A DNA stretch of 64,000 nucleotides from NCBI GenBank assembly GCA_001939145.1, contig LSRX01001137.1, positions 79,010-143,009 on the forward strand, in the 5' to 3' direction. The notes below the pieces were generated by a model. That model worked only from the letters and a program-made list of their open reading frames with translations, had not been told where the DNA came from and made no database searches. Shown here piece by piece: positions 12,501 through 24,396 of the stretch. The first letter of the stretch is position 1; every line of letters starts with the position of its first letter. This stretch comes from Symbiodinium microadriaticum. Taxonomy: Eukaryota > Sar > Dinophyceae > Suessiales > Symbiodiniaceae. Made by a program: the position numbers and the translations under genes.

Positions 12501-14266
12501 GAAAAAAACCAAACCCATAAACCCCAAACTCTCAAAACCGTCCCCTCTCAAGCCGAACTGAAATGCCCCCTCTGCCTCGCTCGGACGCCTCCAGTGCAAG
12601 GCTGGCCGTGAGCTCCGTGACGACCTCGCTGGGCTCGCGGTCCTCGCCGNCAAGGGTTTTTGGGGTTTAAGGTTTAGGGTTTTGGGTTTTGGGCTCAGGG
12701 GTTTAAGGGGTATTTCAAAACATTTCTGAGGTTGGTGGATGTCGGGAGTTCGGTCGTACGGTGGGAATTTAGGAATCAGAAGAGGTGCTGTCTTCCCAGA
12801 GCTTTCATGAATCGGGTGATGATTGGGGTGCTGCGCAGGTTTCGTTCGAGGAGTGTCCAAGGAATGGGCTTAGGCTTTAGGGCTCTAAGGCTGTATGGTT
12901 TGGGGTTTAGGGCTTGAAGGCTTGTGGTGTAGGCTTTAGGGCTTTAAGGCTTTATGGTTTGGGATTGAGGGTTTAACATCCTGGAAACATGTCAGGGGCT
13001 AAAGCAGTGGGTGAAGTTGTCTGGACTTGTGCTTCTGGTTGTAGGGGAACCTCGAAAAAACGGGTAGGGTTTTTTTTAAGTGTAGTGGGCGGCGCCTGCC
13101 CGGTCGGGCATACACTGTGTGAAACTACAGACTTCCACTACGGATCAAAAAGTGCTGGGTCGCGTAAAAACGGCTAGGGTTTAGGGCTTAGGGTTTAGGA
13201 GAATCGAAAATGCAACATCCTAACCCCTCTACACTGCATCTGCGTCACAGCATACTCTACCCCCGTTGCAAGAGCAGTGTAGCAAACCCCAAAGCCTAAA
13301 CCCAAAACTCCACAGACCTAAACCTAAAACCCAAACCCCAAAACCCCCAAAAACCCAATAACTTTCCACCCAAGGTTCTAACCCACAAACCCCAAAGCCC
13401 TGCAGCTCTACACCTCCGCCCTGTTGTAAGTCTCGGATCTCCCATGTTGAAGCCAGGGGTTTGCTCCTGCAGATCCTCCTTGACGATGGTGGTCTGCGAG
13501 GGTAGGTCGGCAACAACCTGTGCTTAGGATTCAGGGTTTAGGGTTTAGGGTTAGAGTTTGGGGTTTAGGACCTCTAGGATTTAGGGTTTCGACCTTGAGG
13601 TGTAAAGTTTAGGGCTCACGAGTCAGCGCGAGGCTTTGGGATTTGCCGATATTGGGGTGAGGGTTATGGAGAGTTAGCCCTGAACCCTAAACCCTACTTA
13701 CAAAGGCTTTAAGGGGAGGTGGGGCTTGCAGAAATGGCCTCACGGTATGGTGGGTGAAGCACCAGAGCTAGGGTTCAGGGTTTGGAGTTTAGGGTTTAGG
13801 GTGTAGGGGTTTCGGGCTTAGGGTTGGGTTTAGGGGTTTAGGGTTTAGGGTTACGGTTTAGGATGTAGGGTTAGGGTTTACGGTTCAGGGTCAAGGTGCA
13901 GAGTTGCGAGTTGCGTGAATAGCAACTTACCCACCAGCACCAACAACAGACAACAACAGCAGCGGTGGAACCAATAAATGATACAAGCAGTCAGCACAAC
14001 CGACAGTCATCCTCGTCATCATCAACAACTACAGTAGAAGCTACCCTATGTCAAAACCCTAAGCCCTGAACCCTGAATCCCTGAACCCTAAACCCTAAAC
14101 TCTAAACGAACACTTTTGGCATCTTGCTTCTCCAACGGGCTGCCGGTGTGGCCCGTAGGAGGCCTCAGGGTTCTTATAGACGCCCCTCTCCTCCTTACGG
14201 TTAGCCGACAGCCTTTGCCTAAGGACTCGGTGCTGCGTCCCAAAAGGGTGCCTCTGCGTTCTAGGT
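12501..14266. repeat. Degenerate telomere-like blocks with unique spacers
   Basis: TTTAGGG type at 12655-12710, 12865-12975, 13175-13200, 13530-13620 and 13770-13890. CCCAAAA type at 13285-13400. CCCTAAA type at 14050-14105. A single n at 12650 marks a contig join. 13925-14035 is an imperfect CAA/CAG/CAC triplet stretch. No gene is supported. Confidence 0.7.
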
Positions 14267-14357
14267 CTTCCAATTCCCCTGAATTAAGGAATATACCTTA
14301 AACCATAATATTAAGGTCCTTGTAGTTTAACGCATATTCCTTAATTCAGGGGTATTG
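14267..14357. mobile_element. Family 4 inverted-repeat element (hairpin)
   Basis: The arms CCCCTGAATTAAGGAATAT (14276-14294) and its exact complement (14334-14352) form a 19-bp perfect stem around a 39-bp loop. The pairing extends imperfectly outward through CCAAT/ATTGG. A second copy of the same family is at 40580-40677. Confidence 0.8.
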
Positions 14358-15366
14358 GGCTCTCTCTGGGGGTTCAGGCTTTAGGGTTTCGGAAAGCCCA
14401 CATCAACTGAAGCCCTGGGCCCAGAAGCCAAGATCAACTGCAAGAGCTCTGCTACGGCGGCGTGGCGGTCGGACGCAAACCGATCGAGCCAGGCGTCCGC
14501 AACCTACCAGTTGCCATGGGTGTTGAGGGATCTGTATCCAGCCGGCGGGTGCAGGGTTCTGAGTTCTGGGGTTTAGCGGTTTTCTGTTGAAGGTTCAGAG
14601 TTTTCAGCACGGGGCGGAGGGTTGTGGTCTTCAGAGACTAGGATTTGGGATTTGTAGGGTTTAGGGTTGAGGGCCTTAAAGATCGTAAACTGGCACTTAC
14701 GTAGCTACGTCGGAGCTTTAAGGAGAGGGGCTTACGCTGCATCCGCAACTCCCGACACCCCGCAACATCCACTCAACCATGGATTCACGGCGGGCATAGT
14801 AACCCCAAGCCCTATTGCTGTCTAGCTAAACACAAACCAGCTTTGCGAATGTATGTTCCAAAACCCAAACCCTGAAGACAACAACAATTCACGGAGAAGC
14901 CTTGCGAACGTCCGGCTGCTTGGCACGCAGGGCACGGACAAGGGGTGCCTGTGACAGCTACAGGCGTCGATCCGGCAATGCAATCGAACTTCCGTTTCTG
15001 TCCCTATAGCTCCCTTTAACCCTAAACCATCCTAAATCCCAAACCCTAAACCCCTTCAACGGAACCCTTACAGATCCCTTTACAGGTGCCCTTAAAGGAA
15101 GCCAAAAAGGATCCCGTCAAGAGGCTGGGCTTTGGCACTCCAGGGTTTACACAAAGGTTCCTGAACGGGGATCTACAAGGGACATGCACGGTATAGGGTT
15201 GAGGGTTTGGGTTTAGGGTTTAGGGTTCAGGAGGATTCATAAAAAAAAATGTTCTACATAGTCTTGGGACGTGGGGCTTTAGAAGGGCGCCCCAGGGAAA
15301 TGGGATGCAGGACTCCATAACTTTCCACCCGGCTCTCCAAGTGCGAGCTCCGGCCCCTGTCAGGGT
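14358..15366. other. Unique spacer with scattered telomere-like units
   Basis: Telomere-like words at 14655-14675, 15018-15055 and 15190-15230. The rest is unique. No gene is supported. Confidence 0.5.
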
Positions 15367-15531
15367 ATATGGGGGGTTTCCGAAAATAGGGGACCCTAAC
15401 TTAGTACCCTAAATTCCTGAATAGTAGGATCCTTATTATAAGGACCCCAATACCCTAAATTCCTAAATAGTAGGATCCTTATTATAAGGACCCCAAAATT
15501 AGGTACCCCCTATTTTCGGGACCTCCCATAT
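15367..15531. mobile_element. Family 2 inverted-repeat element with internal duplication
   Basis: The outer ends ATATGGG and CCCATAT enclose arms containing CCGAAAATAGGGG and its complement. Inside, a segment of about 46 bp carrying AGGATCCTTATTATAAGG is present twice in direct orientation (15411 and 15457). A related element is at 22444-22529. Confidence 0.75.
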
Positions 15532-15771
15532 GCCAGGCACGTAGCCACTAACCCCCTGGTCTCCAAGCCCCTCCTCCACTAGAACTTTAAACCCGGCAAG
15601 CCCCTAAAAAGAACCTCAGCCCTGAGCCTAACGAATCCCGCCTTTGCTCCCAAACCCAACCCAACCATCTGCGCCTGAACCCGAATCCTAAACCCATCAT
15701 CCTGAGATCAAGATAAAGCCATGTAGAATGCATTAAGGACAGTATAAATACCAAACTCCACCTGTTTGTGG

Positions 15772-15840
15772 GTTCCTATCATCAACCTGAATATGGAATT
15801 TATAGGGACCCTACCAAAAGAGTAGGTTTTGGTAGGCCGA
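15772..15840. mobile_element. Family 5 element, partial
   Basis: Contains TTTATAGGGACCCTAC followed by AGTAGGTTTTGG, the right half of the element seen complete at 55941-56022. Confidence 0.5.
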
Positions 15841-15854
15841 GGTTAATTCAATCA

Positions 15855-15855
15855 A

Positions 15856-15896
<41 letters not shown>

Positions 15897-15898
15897 NA

Positions 15899-15941
<43 letters not shown>

Positions 15942-15942
15942 G
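15855..15942. repeat. AT dinucleotide microsatellite
   Basis: TA repeat of nearly 90 bp with two or three G interruptions and a single n at 15897, so its true length is unknown. Confidence 0.95.
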
Positions 15943-16458
15943 TACCTAAACCCCTAAACCGACCTTGCCAGTAGGACCGCCGCCCGGCAGGCGATTCCTG
16001 GGCAGAAGCTGCCCTGGATTATGAATCCCGGATCAAGGCCCGCCCCTTTGGCTTTCTAAACGGTCTAAACGCGCCCTACAATGGTTTTTTTTGGCAGGGG
16101 ATCCATATAGTTGTATATTTTTTGCTGTATATTTGACTCAGGGCTTGGGGTTTTGAGCTAAGCATTTAGGATTTCGTGGTTGCCGACTTAGGAGTTTGGC
16201 TTTTCCAAGAACGGTCAAGCGGGGTTGGAAGCCCATGGTTGCAAGTTACAGCCATGGGCCATTTACAAGGAGGTGGCTGTCTGTGTACAAGTACCCCTTA
16301 GCTAATATTATGCAGCAACACCGTGACAAGCGCACTGTAGATCTTGGTCATGGAATCGCGACATCCAGAGAATGGCTTGAAATTCCTAGTCCTAGCAGTA
16401 TGGAGAACGGAACACTCAGTTTGAGACTTCGAGAATAACCCATTCCTCTTGGACCCGT
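15943..16458. other. Unique sequence, no gene supported
   Basis: Unique DNA. An 80-codon frame at 16196-16438 has no recognisable feature. Confidence 0.5.
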
Positions 16459-16552
16459 GTCCTAAATAATTACCAATTTCATTTTGGTGGTTCCTTGCTA
16501 TAATTTTAGCATACTATACCCCAAAACCTCAGTCTAATCATTGAGGCCCCTT
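16459..16552 (-). mobile_element. Family 3 inverted-repeat element
   Basis: Reads GTCCTAAATAATTACC at the left and TAATCATTGAGGCCCCT at the right, the reverse orientation of the copies at 41963, 50455 and 55839. The interior holds the family's CTATA/TATAC core. Confidence 0.65.
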
Positions 16553-17011
16553 TTTTTACTTCTTTAAAGGGAAGGATTTATGGATCGGGGGGCATCTCGG
16601 TTAGGGCTTAGGGTTTAGGGTTTGGGCTTAAGTGTTTAGGGTTTAGGAGGTTTGGGGTTTAGGGTTTAGGGTTTGTGGTTTAAGGCTTAGGGCTTATACA
16701 GGGTTTAGGAATCTAGGATACCTCAACCCAAGAGGTTTGTTGCACTGCAACACGGACTGAAGGTCTATGAACGGATACCTCTGCGTGGAATGTGTCGGAC
16801 TTACTTTTAGGGCTTCGGGGTTTATACTGTCTCTCCCCTAAACCCTACTAGGCTAAAGCCCTAAACCCTGGAGTCATAATTACATCCTACTCCCTGAACC
16901 TCTAGTTTCTTCCCAAAGTCTGAAAGGATCTTCGGGAGATAACTCTGCCATAAACAGGCGAATCGTGTCGGCACGTGCGCGTAGCTCCAGTTCCAGTACT
17001 TATGACCACAT
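16553..17011. repeat. Telomere-like blocks and unique spacer
   Basis: TTTAGGG type at 16600-16710 and a few CCCTAAA units at 16838-16870. The remainder is unique. Confidence 0.7.
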
Positions 17012-17121
17012 GGGTAGCTCTCTAAATTAGGGTCCCTTTCTGAGTCCCCAAAACAGTAATTACGGCACCCTTATAAAAAAATGGACCCTAAAATAAGGGA
17101 CCCTAATTTAGAAACACTCCC
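17012..17121. mobile_element. Family 1 element with apparent target-site duplication
   Basis: Starts GGGTAGCTCTCTAAATTAGG and ends TTTAGAAACACTCCC. The 5-bp word CACAT lies directly before it (17007-17011) and directly after it (17122-17126), as expected for a short target-site duplication. Confidence 0.75.
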
Positions 17122-18979
17122 CACATGTAAGGCCACCCACCCTACAGCCCCGAAGCCTAGAGCCTTCGATTCGTCGGCACTGGCTTTAGGACTTCGGAGG
17201 GGGGACCAGGAGCCAAGAAGACCTCGACCTCTCTCGCCTCACAGCCCCGACACCTCATGGCCAAGTAGATCCTGTGCCCTGAACCCTACACCTCACACCC
17301 GAAACCCTAAACCCTAAACCCCAAACCCTAAACCCCAAACCCCAAACCCTAAACCCTAAACCCCAAACCCTAAACCCTGAACCCTAAACCCTAAACCCTA
17401 ACCCCCAAACCCTAAACTACCCTAAACCCTAAACCCTCTATAAGCCAGATAGGCACGTGGGTGGTGGTGGATAAAGCACACGGCTGTAGCCGTGACCGCC
17501 CACACTCGTCCCCCCCACCACACACATCTTCGGGCAGCTCCGTTACACCCTAAACCCCAAACCCTCAAACCTAAACCCTGCACGGTTTAGGGTTCCGAGT
17601 TTATGGTATAGGGTTCCGGGTCTAAGGTTCCTGGTTTTGCGGGTTTGGGGTTTGGGGTTTAGGGTCTCTAAACCTCTCTGACCATGCAAGACTTCCAAGC
17701 GTACCCTCAAGAAAGCCGCCATGTCGGAGGCACACGAACCGTTGTTAGTTTGGGGCCTAGGTACGGGTTGGGGTTTGGAGTTTGGACGGCAGGCTCTGAT
17801 CCTAAGTCTCTACTTACCTTCTAAACCACCTTATCTTCGACCGAACCTCCAAGCGCCTAAACCCTAAACCCTAAACCCTAAACCCTAAACCCGGAACGAG
17901 AGGCAACTCAAGCACCTCGCTCAGGGGTCGGCATTCCCTCCCGACTCTCCTGAGTCGCGGGTGCCGCGGTGTTGCGAACCATTGCCTTTGCCATCGCGAG
18001 CACGAAACCCAGGGTTTAGGGTTTAGGGTTGAGGGCTTAAGATTTAGGGCCTTGGGTCTAGGGCTTAGGGTTGCTAACCCCTAAACCCTAAAGCGCTAAG
18101 GTTTTGGGCTGTATGGCCTGACTCTGACTAGGGTTCAGAGTTAACCCAAACCCTAAACCCTAAACCCTGAACCCTAAACCCTAAACCCTAAACCCAAACC
18201 CTAAACCCAAACCCTAAACACTAAACACTAAACCCGAAACCCGAAACCCTAAACCCAAAACCCTAAACTCACCTCCCCGATCCCTAACCATGTGTACAGA
18301 GGATCGATCCTTCGGCCCGAGGAATTTCTAGGACTGGGGCTTTCCCAGGTGCTGGTCTGAGGGTTTAGGGTTTTTTTTATTTTTAATGTGTGATGGACGA
18401 AGGGTTTAGGGTTTAGGGGTTTGGGGGTGTAGGGGTTNNNNNNNNNNNNNNNNNNNNNNNNNNNNNNNNNTAGGGGTTTAGGGGTGTAGGGGTTTAGGGG
18501 TTTTTTGGAGTTTAGGGGTTCTAGGGGTTTAGGGTTTAGGGGTTTGGGGGTGTAGGGGTTTAGGGGTGTAGGGGTTTAGGGGTTTTTTGGAGTTTAGGGG
18601 TTCTAGGGGTTTAGGGGTTTAGGGTAGAGGATTGAAGACTTAGACCGGGGTGTCTGAACTGGAATTGTTTTTGGAACTATACTTATTCCGGCTTCTATGT
18701 TACACCTATTTAGGCATCTATATTTCCCCCAGCACCAGTGCTTCCTTGTTGCGGGACTGTTGCGGAAAGGGTGATTGACCTTCGGTTGAGGGCTTCACAC
18801 GAGACACAGTAGCTGGCCTGCTGCGGAGAGAGCCTCCCCACTAAGCCCTAAACCCTAAACCCTAGACCCTAACTGTTGAGGCTCATCTAGGCGGGTGGCT
18901 GCGCCGCAGCCACGATTTGTGGGTTTAATCGGCTTAGGCCTTAGGGTTTCCCATCCCCACAACCCAGTTTAGGTTAAAT
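17122..18979. repeat. Telomere-rich region with several blocks
   Basis: CCCTAAA type at 17280-17440, 17545-17580, 17857-17892, 18070-18095 and 18140-18270. TTTAGGG type at 17583-17670, 18010-18070 and 18360-18620. The last has 8-bp TAGGGGTT variants in a tandem of about 100 bp on both sides of an assembly gap. Confidence 0.85.
18438..18470. other. Assembly gap (33 n)
   Basis: A run of 33 unknown bases inside a GGGGTTTA-type tandem array. The real length of the array is unresolved. Confidence 0.99.
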
Positions 18980-19087
18980 GGGTAGTTCTCTAAATGAGTA
19001 CGCCTTTTTAGGTCGCCAAAAGTAGTATGGCACTCTTATAAGCAGGAGGACCCCCCAAAAGGGAGCCTAAGTTTAAAAAAACTACCC
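18980..19087. mobile_element. Family 1 inverted-repeat element
   Basis: Starts GGGTAGTTCTCTAAATGAG and ends TAAAAAAACTACCC, with the shared TAGTATGGCAC core. It is more diverged than other copies. Confidence 0.7.
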
Positions 19088-22000
19088 AAACCAAGGGCCC
19101 CGTAAGCTGAACTGAAGTCCCTCCGTCTTGAAGCTCCGAGCACAACGCCCCCAAAACCTAAACCCGTCAATCATAAGGATGCTTGGGGTTTAGAGTTTCA
19201 GGGTCCAGGGTTTGAGGCTTAGCCTGTGGTGCTAGGGCCTATGAAAAGAGTACAGGAACCGGGAACCCGACCAACAACAAAAACAAAAACAGTCCGAAGC
19301 CCAAACCCAGAAGCCCCAACATACCAAACGACCAAACCGAAGTCCGAAGCGTTCGTAGAAAAACTGGATGAAGGAGGAGGAACTGAAATCCAAAACAAAT
19401 CCATGTCAAACATCATACCTGAAACCTTGAAGCCGTAAACCCTGCAAAGTGACTCCCCCGACCCAGAGCGCGAACCCGCTCCAGGCGCCCCCACTTCCAG
19501 GGCTGCTGCGGGCAGAACTATGGAGAGTCTCGATCCCAAACCCCTGCTCCGGACGGCGGCCGTCTTGTGAAGCGTCGAAACCCCAAACCTCAAAACCCCA
19601 TACCCCAAACCCTAAACCCCAAGCCTGAAACCCCAATCCCTAAACCCCAAAAACACTAAACACCAAACCCAAAATCCGAAGCCCCAAGCCCTAAGGGCAG
19701 GAGAAGGGATCCAGAAAGCTGGGGGATTCGCGTTGTATGGGGCTTTTCTGCAACAAAAAGGCGCCTTAATCATTGGAGGAGGGCTCGGGTGTATAATACA
19801 ACAGTCAATTTAAAAAAGACAAACATAAAAGAGCCCTAAAATTAGTCAGGTTGCCAGGCTTCAGCAGAGTAATTGGTGTCCAAACAACAGCAGGGGTCGG
19901 TGTGGTAAAAAAAAATACAGGTTCGGCAACTAAGGGCCTGTCCTTCTGGGGTCCGAGTACCCGGACAGACGTTTAGGGTTTAGGGTTTAGGGTAAACTCC
20001 TTCCTTCGACCTCGTACAGATTACAGCTTCATGTCCGGTTTTGTGCGTTTCGTACAAAGAAAATGCATGAAACCGCCGCCATTGCCCCAAGTCCACCACG
20101 ATCTCCGCCACCACCTCGCGCCCTTCAACCCCAAACCCGAGGCGCAACAGTCGCCTCGGAAAAACCATCGGAACCCCGGCCCAACAACGCCCTGCTACAA
20201 GCGTCGGCCCTTGCTTCCCTCTGCGGAACTTCGCAAAGCCCCTATGCCCTAAACCCTAAACCCGAAACCCAAAGAGAGCTGACGCCCCAAGCCCTCAACC
20301 AAACCAGAACCCTACACCCCAAGGCTTAGGGTCTAGGGTCTAGTGTTTGGGATTTAGGGTTTAGGTTTTAGGATCTAGTGGCCCAAGCCTTAAAGCCGTA
20401 AGCCCTATGCCCTAAAACCCTCAAAGCCTTTCAGCAATAAAACCCTAAACCCAAAATACTAGAACCCCTCAACCCTAAACCCTAAAAACACTTAAAACCT
20501 AAACCCTAGATCCCAAACCCTAGAACCCCTTACTTTAACCTTAAAGATACTGAAAAACCCTAAGACCCTGATGGCACCCTCATGGAACCCTGAAGAGGAT
20601 CCCTTCAGAGGAACCCTTAAAGGCACCGTTGGCAACAGCCCAAGCTCCAAACTCCCGGAGCTGCGCTGAGGTGCTGTGAATACGCTGGAGAGAGCCTGTC
20701 TCCGCTGCTTCTTTGCTTTGGGAACAACGGGGGCGGTTTAAGGTTTAGGGGTTTTTTCTTAGGGTTTATAGGGCTTAGGGCTTTTAGGGTTTAGGGCTTA
20801 GAATTTAGGGCTTTTAGGGTTTAGGGCTTTTAGGGTTTAGGGTTTAGGGTTTAGGGGTTTAGGATTTAGGGCTTTTAGGGTTTAGGGTTTAAGGGTTTAG
20901 GGGGTTTAGGGTTTAAAATTAAAAGGGACATTTAGGGGTTTAGGGGGGCATTTAGGGTTTAGGGCCTAGGGGGTTTGGGGTTGTAGGGATGAAGTTTCGG
21001 GAGAGGCCGCTGTGCCGCGTTCTGCGCCCTTGAGNAAAACACCAAAAACAAACCTTAAGCCCTGAACTCCAACGCGAAAACCCTAATTTCTCTTAAACCG
21101 CGAACCCGACCACGCTAAACCCCCAGCCCGAAGCTCTAAACCCTACACCCAGATCCCCACAACCTGAATCCTGAAAACCCGAAAAAATCCCTAAAAACCC
21201 CAAAGCCATAAAAACCTAAACCCTGAAAACCCTATAAACCCTATAAACCCTATAAACCCTGCAAGCCCTGTAAACCCTAAACCCTGTAAACCCTGAACCT
21301 GCAGTCCCGAACTCGCAAGCATCCCCTAACCCTTGAATGCCCCTCCCCCCCCCCCCCAACTCCGAAACGCCGACACCCTACGCCCCACTCTTCGCCTAAG
21401 GTTGAGGGCTTAGGGCTTAGGGTTTAAGGTTTGGAACTATAAGGCGGTCCTGACAAGTAGTAAGTAGTACAAGGCCTAAAAGGGTTATATCGGGTCTTAC
21501 CGGGCTTCGGAGCCTAGACAAGCAGGATAAGGTTCTGGGTTTTTTAGGTTTTAGGGTTCTGGTATATGATATTATCACTGAAGTCAAAAATCCGTCGGCT
21601 TGCAGATGTACACCAAAAATCCCGATGGAAGAGCCTTCAGGGCTTGAGCTTTTTGGTTCACATGCCCGATGGTTTAGGACCATGTCTCATTGTGAAACTG
21701 CGGCTGGGTGTTCCAATTCGAAGTTGTTGGCTCAGGTTTGTGAAATGCGAAGCCCTAAACCCTATGTGCAAGTAAACCCCAGAGATTAGCGGTTGACGCT
21801 TGAGAACTCAACTCAGGGAACTAAGCCAGCATCTCTAAACAGAAAAACGTATAGAACCTTCATACTCTCGTTGTAAAACCTGCATAAAGAACCCTATACG
21901 CACACAACTCCAACTTTATAAGCCTAGAAATCCTCTACAAGGTCCTCTAAACCCCCCTTTACAACCACAAAAAACCCTAAACCCCTAGACCCTAAACCCT

Positions 22001-22135
22001 ACACCCTAAACCCTAAACCCCAATCCCGAAACCGAGCCGGCGCCGCGCAAGATCGTGGAAACGAGTCGAGGCAGGGAGCTCGGCTCTGGGCGATCGGCGA
22101 GGCTGCGGAGGGGCTCCTGGCTCGGAGGCTCGTGG
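19088..22135. repeat. Telomere-like blocks and unique spacers
   Basis: CCCTAAA/CCCCAAA type at 19570-19695, 20235-20320, 20395-20560, 21040-21310 (with CCCTATAAA variants at 21230-21270) and 21965-22030. TTTAGGG type at 19972-19995, 20325-20375, 20730-20990 and 21400-21430. A single n at 21035 is a probable contig join. Unique stretches such as 19215-19560 and 21560-21900 hold no supported gene. Confidence 0.7.
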
Positions 22136-22206
22136 GACTTAGTAGGTGAGGTTCCTTAAAGGGCTCCTTAAAGGGATCTACTTAGTAGGTGAGGTTCCTT
22201 AAAGGG

Positions 22207-22301
22207 AGGCTCATGTGACTTAGTAGGTAAGGTTGTAAGTACCTTAATTGGGCAAAAAAAGTAATTATTAGTCTAGTTACCTGGATTTATAACTCTAGTT
22301 N
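22207..22301. mobile_element. Family 6 repeat, copy ending at an n
   Basis: Begins CTCATGTGACTTAGTAGG and runs to AACTCTAGTT, immediately followed by the single n at 22301. The same roughly 95 bp recur at about 22609-22695 and continue into TTGGGGGGCATAG there. Confidence 0.7.
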
Positions 22302-22443
22302 AAGGGCTCCTTAAAGGGATCTACTTAGTAGGTGAGGTTCCTTAAAGGGCTCCTTTAAGGGATCTATTTAGTATGAGGTTCCTTCAAGGGCTCCTTAAAG
22401 GGATCTACTTAGTAGGTAAGGTTCCTTAAAGGGCTCCTTTAAA

Positions 22444-22529
22444 GACTTTCCGAAAATTAGGGTACCTTATTTGGGGTCCTGATAATATCTAGGGTGCTAT
22501 ATTAGGGTCCCCTGTTTTCGGAAACCCCC
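22444..22529. mobile_element. Family 2 inverted-repeat element
   Basis: Left arm GACTTTCCGAAAATTAGGG, right arm CCCTGTTTTCGGAAACCCC, with matching GGTCC and AGGGTGCTATA internal words. It sits inside the 43-bp tandem array and interrupts one unit. Confidence 0.7.
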
Positions 22530-22608
22530 TCATGGGAATTAGTAGGTAAGGTTCCTTAAAGGCGTTCCTTAAAGGGATCTACAAGGCTTCTGGAAGGGAG
22601 GCTCATGT

Positions 22609-22695
22609 GACTTAGTAGGTAAGGTTGTAAGTACCTTAATTGGGCAAAAAAAGTAATTATTAGTCTAGTTACCTGGATTTATAACTCTAGTTTTG
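22609..22695. mobile_element. Family 6 repeat, second copy
   Basis: Same sequence as 22207-22301, from the CTCATGTGACTTAGTAGG start through a run of seven A to ATAACTCTAGTT. Diverged relatives lie at 33546, 52642 and 56529. Confidence 0.7.
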
Positions 22696-22820
22696 GGGGG
22701 CATAGAGTCGAGCCGCGGTTTGGGGTTTAGGGTTTTTGGGGTTTAAGGTTCTTTAGGGTTTAGGGTTTAGGGCTTTGGGGTTTAAGGTTCTTTAGGGTTT
22801 AGGGTTTAGGGTTTAAGGCT

Positions 22821-22892
22821 TAGCACCCCTTTTATAAGGGTGCCGTACTATATTGGGGACCTAGACGGAGATCCTAATTTAGAGACCTACCC
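22821..22892. mobile_element. Family 1 element, right part
   Basis: Starts within the core (TTTATAAGGGTGCCGTACTA) and ends TTTAGAGACCTACCC. The left end is replaced by telomere-like sequence. Confidence 0.6.
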
Positions 22893-23196
22893 AGGTCGGA
22901 GCTGGAAGGTTTTTTTTGATCTACGGTAGACGGACTTTTCCGACCGCACTCGCCACAGCTGCAAGGTCTTTGGGGCTTAGGGAAAGTGTAGGGCTTAGGG
23001 TCTAGGGTCTTAGGGTTAGGGTTTAGGGTTTAGGGTTAGGGTTTAGGGTCCAGGGTCTATAAGAGTTGTGGTGTACCAGTGGTATCGTTTCAGGAGCCTA
23101 TTAAGTTTTGTGCACGGGGGCCGAGGGTACGGCGGCTCCGGAGCAAGCTAAAAGGGCAAACCGGGCTATGGTAGTGGTTTGTGGGGTTTTTTCCAA

Positions 23197-23297
23197 CCTG
23201 AACCTACCAAAGCCCAGTTGTTGTAGGTTCTTCTTACAAAACCCTAACACGGGATTTTTAGGGGCCCTACAAAAACGTAGGTTCTGGCGGGTTAAGG
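23197..23297. mobile_element. Family 5 inverted-repeat element
   Basis: Arms ACCTGAACCTACC and GTAGGTTCTGGCGGGTT, with the family's CCCTAACACGGGATTTTTAG interior. Related to 55941-56022. Confidence 0.6.
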
Positions 23298-24296
23298 TAG
23301 ATCTTAGAAAGGAGTTCTCTAGAAGGGGTTCACAGTTGAGGGCCTTAGTATGGCTTCCACGGTCTAAGCGTTCGGGGGTTTGGGTTTAGCGTTTAGGGTT
23401 AGGGCTTAGGTTGGAGGATGTTGGGCTTCAGCCGCTGAGTAGTGGACGTTATGGATCTTCCCTGGAAGTTTGGCGGGGAAGCCCCAAATTCTGAGCCCTC
23501 AACCTTACCGCCTATAGCCACATGGAAGTTGTTTTGAAAAAAGGCCTAAACCCTAACCCTTAAACGTCCCGAACTTCGAACTTCGCACCGCATTGGGATC
23601 CTCGACGACGCGGAGGTAACGAGCATTCCAGCCTGGCTGGAAAGAATTGTTGGGCGCGCGAGTGTTTTACCCTAAACCCTAACCCCTAAACCCTAACACA
23701 GGTGTAAAGGGTTTGTTATGACTGCTATGAGACTTATGGGCAGAAAGGGCCCAATAATTACGGCTTGGGTTTGGGATAGTAGTTTTGTGGGTTAGTAAAC
23801 GGTTAGTATTTTGGAGAGCGTTGATTATTAGGGTACTTGGACGCTTGGGGGAGGTTTCATGAAATTTGTTGGGGTCTTTTGTGGTGCACAGGATCCCTAT
23901 GTGGGCGTCATAGGGCTTCGTAAAGTTCAGGATTTGCTTGCGTTTATAATGGTGCTGTAGGGTTCAGAGAATACCCCGGAGCCCAACACCCTCACAAGGA
24001 TCCTGGCTTGTTTTATGAAGACCAATGTGGAATGCAGAAGCCCTGTAAAACCCTTACGACAACTACGGAACACTGATAAACCCCTCGAGACAACACCCTG
24101 ACAAAACTGCATCTGTTTTGGAAATAAGGGGTTTAGGGCTCGAGCGATTCAGGGTTAGCTTAGGGTCCCGAAACCGGAAACCTACCATCTCAATCCCTAA
24201 ACCCCTAAGCCCCAAACCCTAACCCCATTTTTCTCCGGCAGAGGAAATCGCACAGGAAGCTGCGCGAAGGGCCGTGGCGAGGGTCGAGTAACATCT

Positions 24297-24396
24297 GGGT
24301 AGTTCTTTAGATTGGGGTCCCTTTTTAGGTCCTCAATTTAGTACGGCACCCTAATGAAAAGGACACCACACGGGACCCTGATTTGGATAACTACCC
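24297..24396. mobile_element. Family 1 inverted-repeat element
   Basis: Starts GGGTAGTTCTTTAGATTGG and ends TTTGGATAACTACCC with the TAGTACGGCACCCTAAT core. Confidence 0.75.

Larger units (their letters stand above)
22136..22620. repeat. 43-bp tandem repeat array, interrupted
   Basis: Units with CTTAGTAGGTGAGGTTCCTT followed by AAAGGGCTCC-TTAAAGGGATCTA recur at about 22139, 22182, 22329, 22368 and 22407, and again after a family 2 element at about 22541. A single n lies at 22301. Confidence 0.8.
22696..24296. repeat. Telomere-like blocks and unique spacers
   Basis: TTTAGGG type at 22718-22820 (with a repeated TTTAAGGTTCTTTAGGG phrase), 22975-23055 and 23380-23410. CCCTAAA type at 23545-23565, 23670-23697 and 24195-24225. 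23700-24120 is unique and holds no supported gene. Confidence 0.65.
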
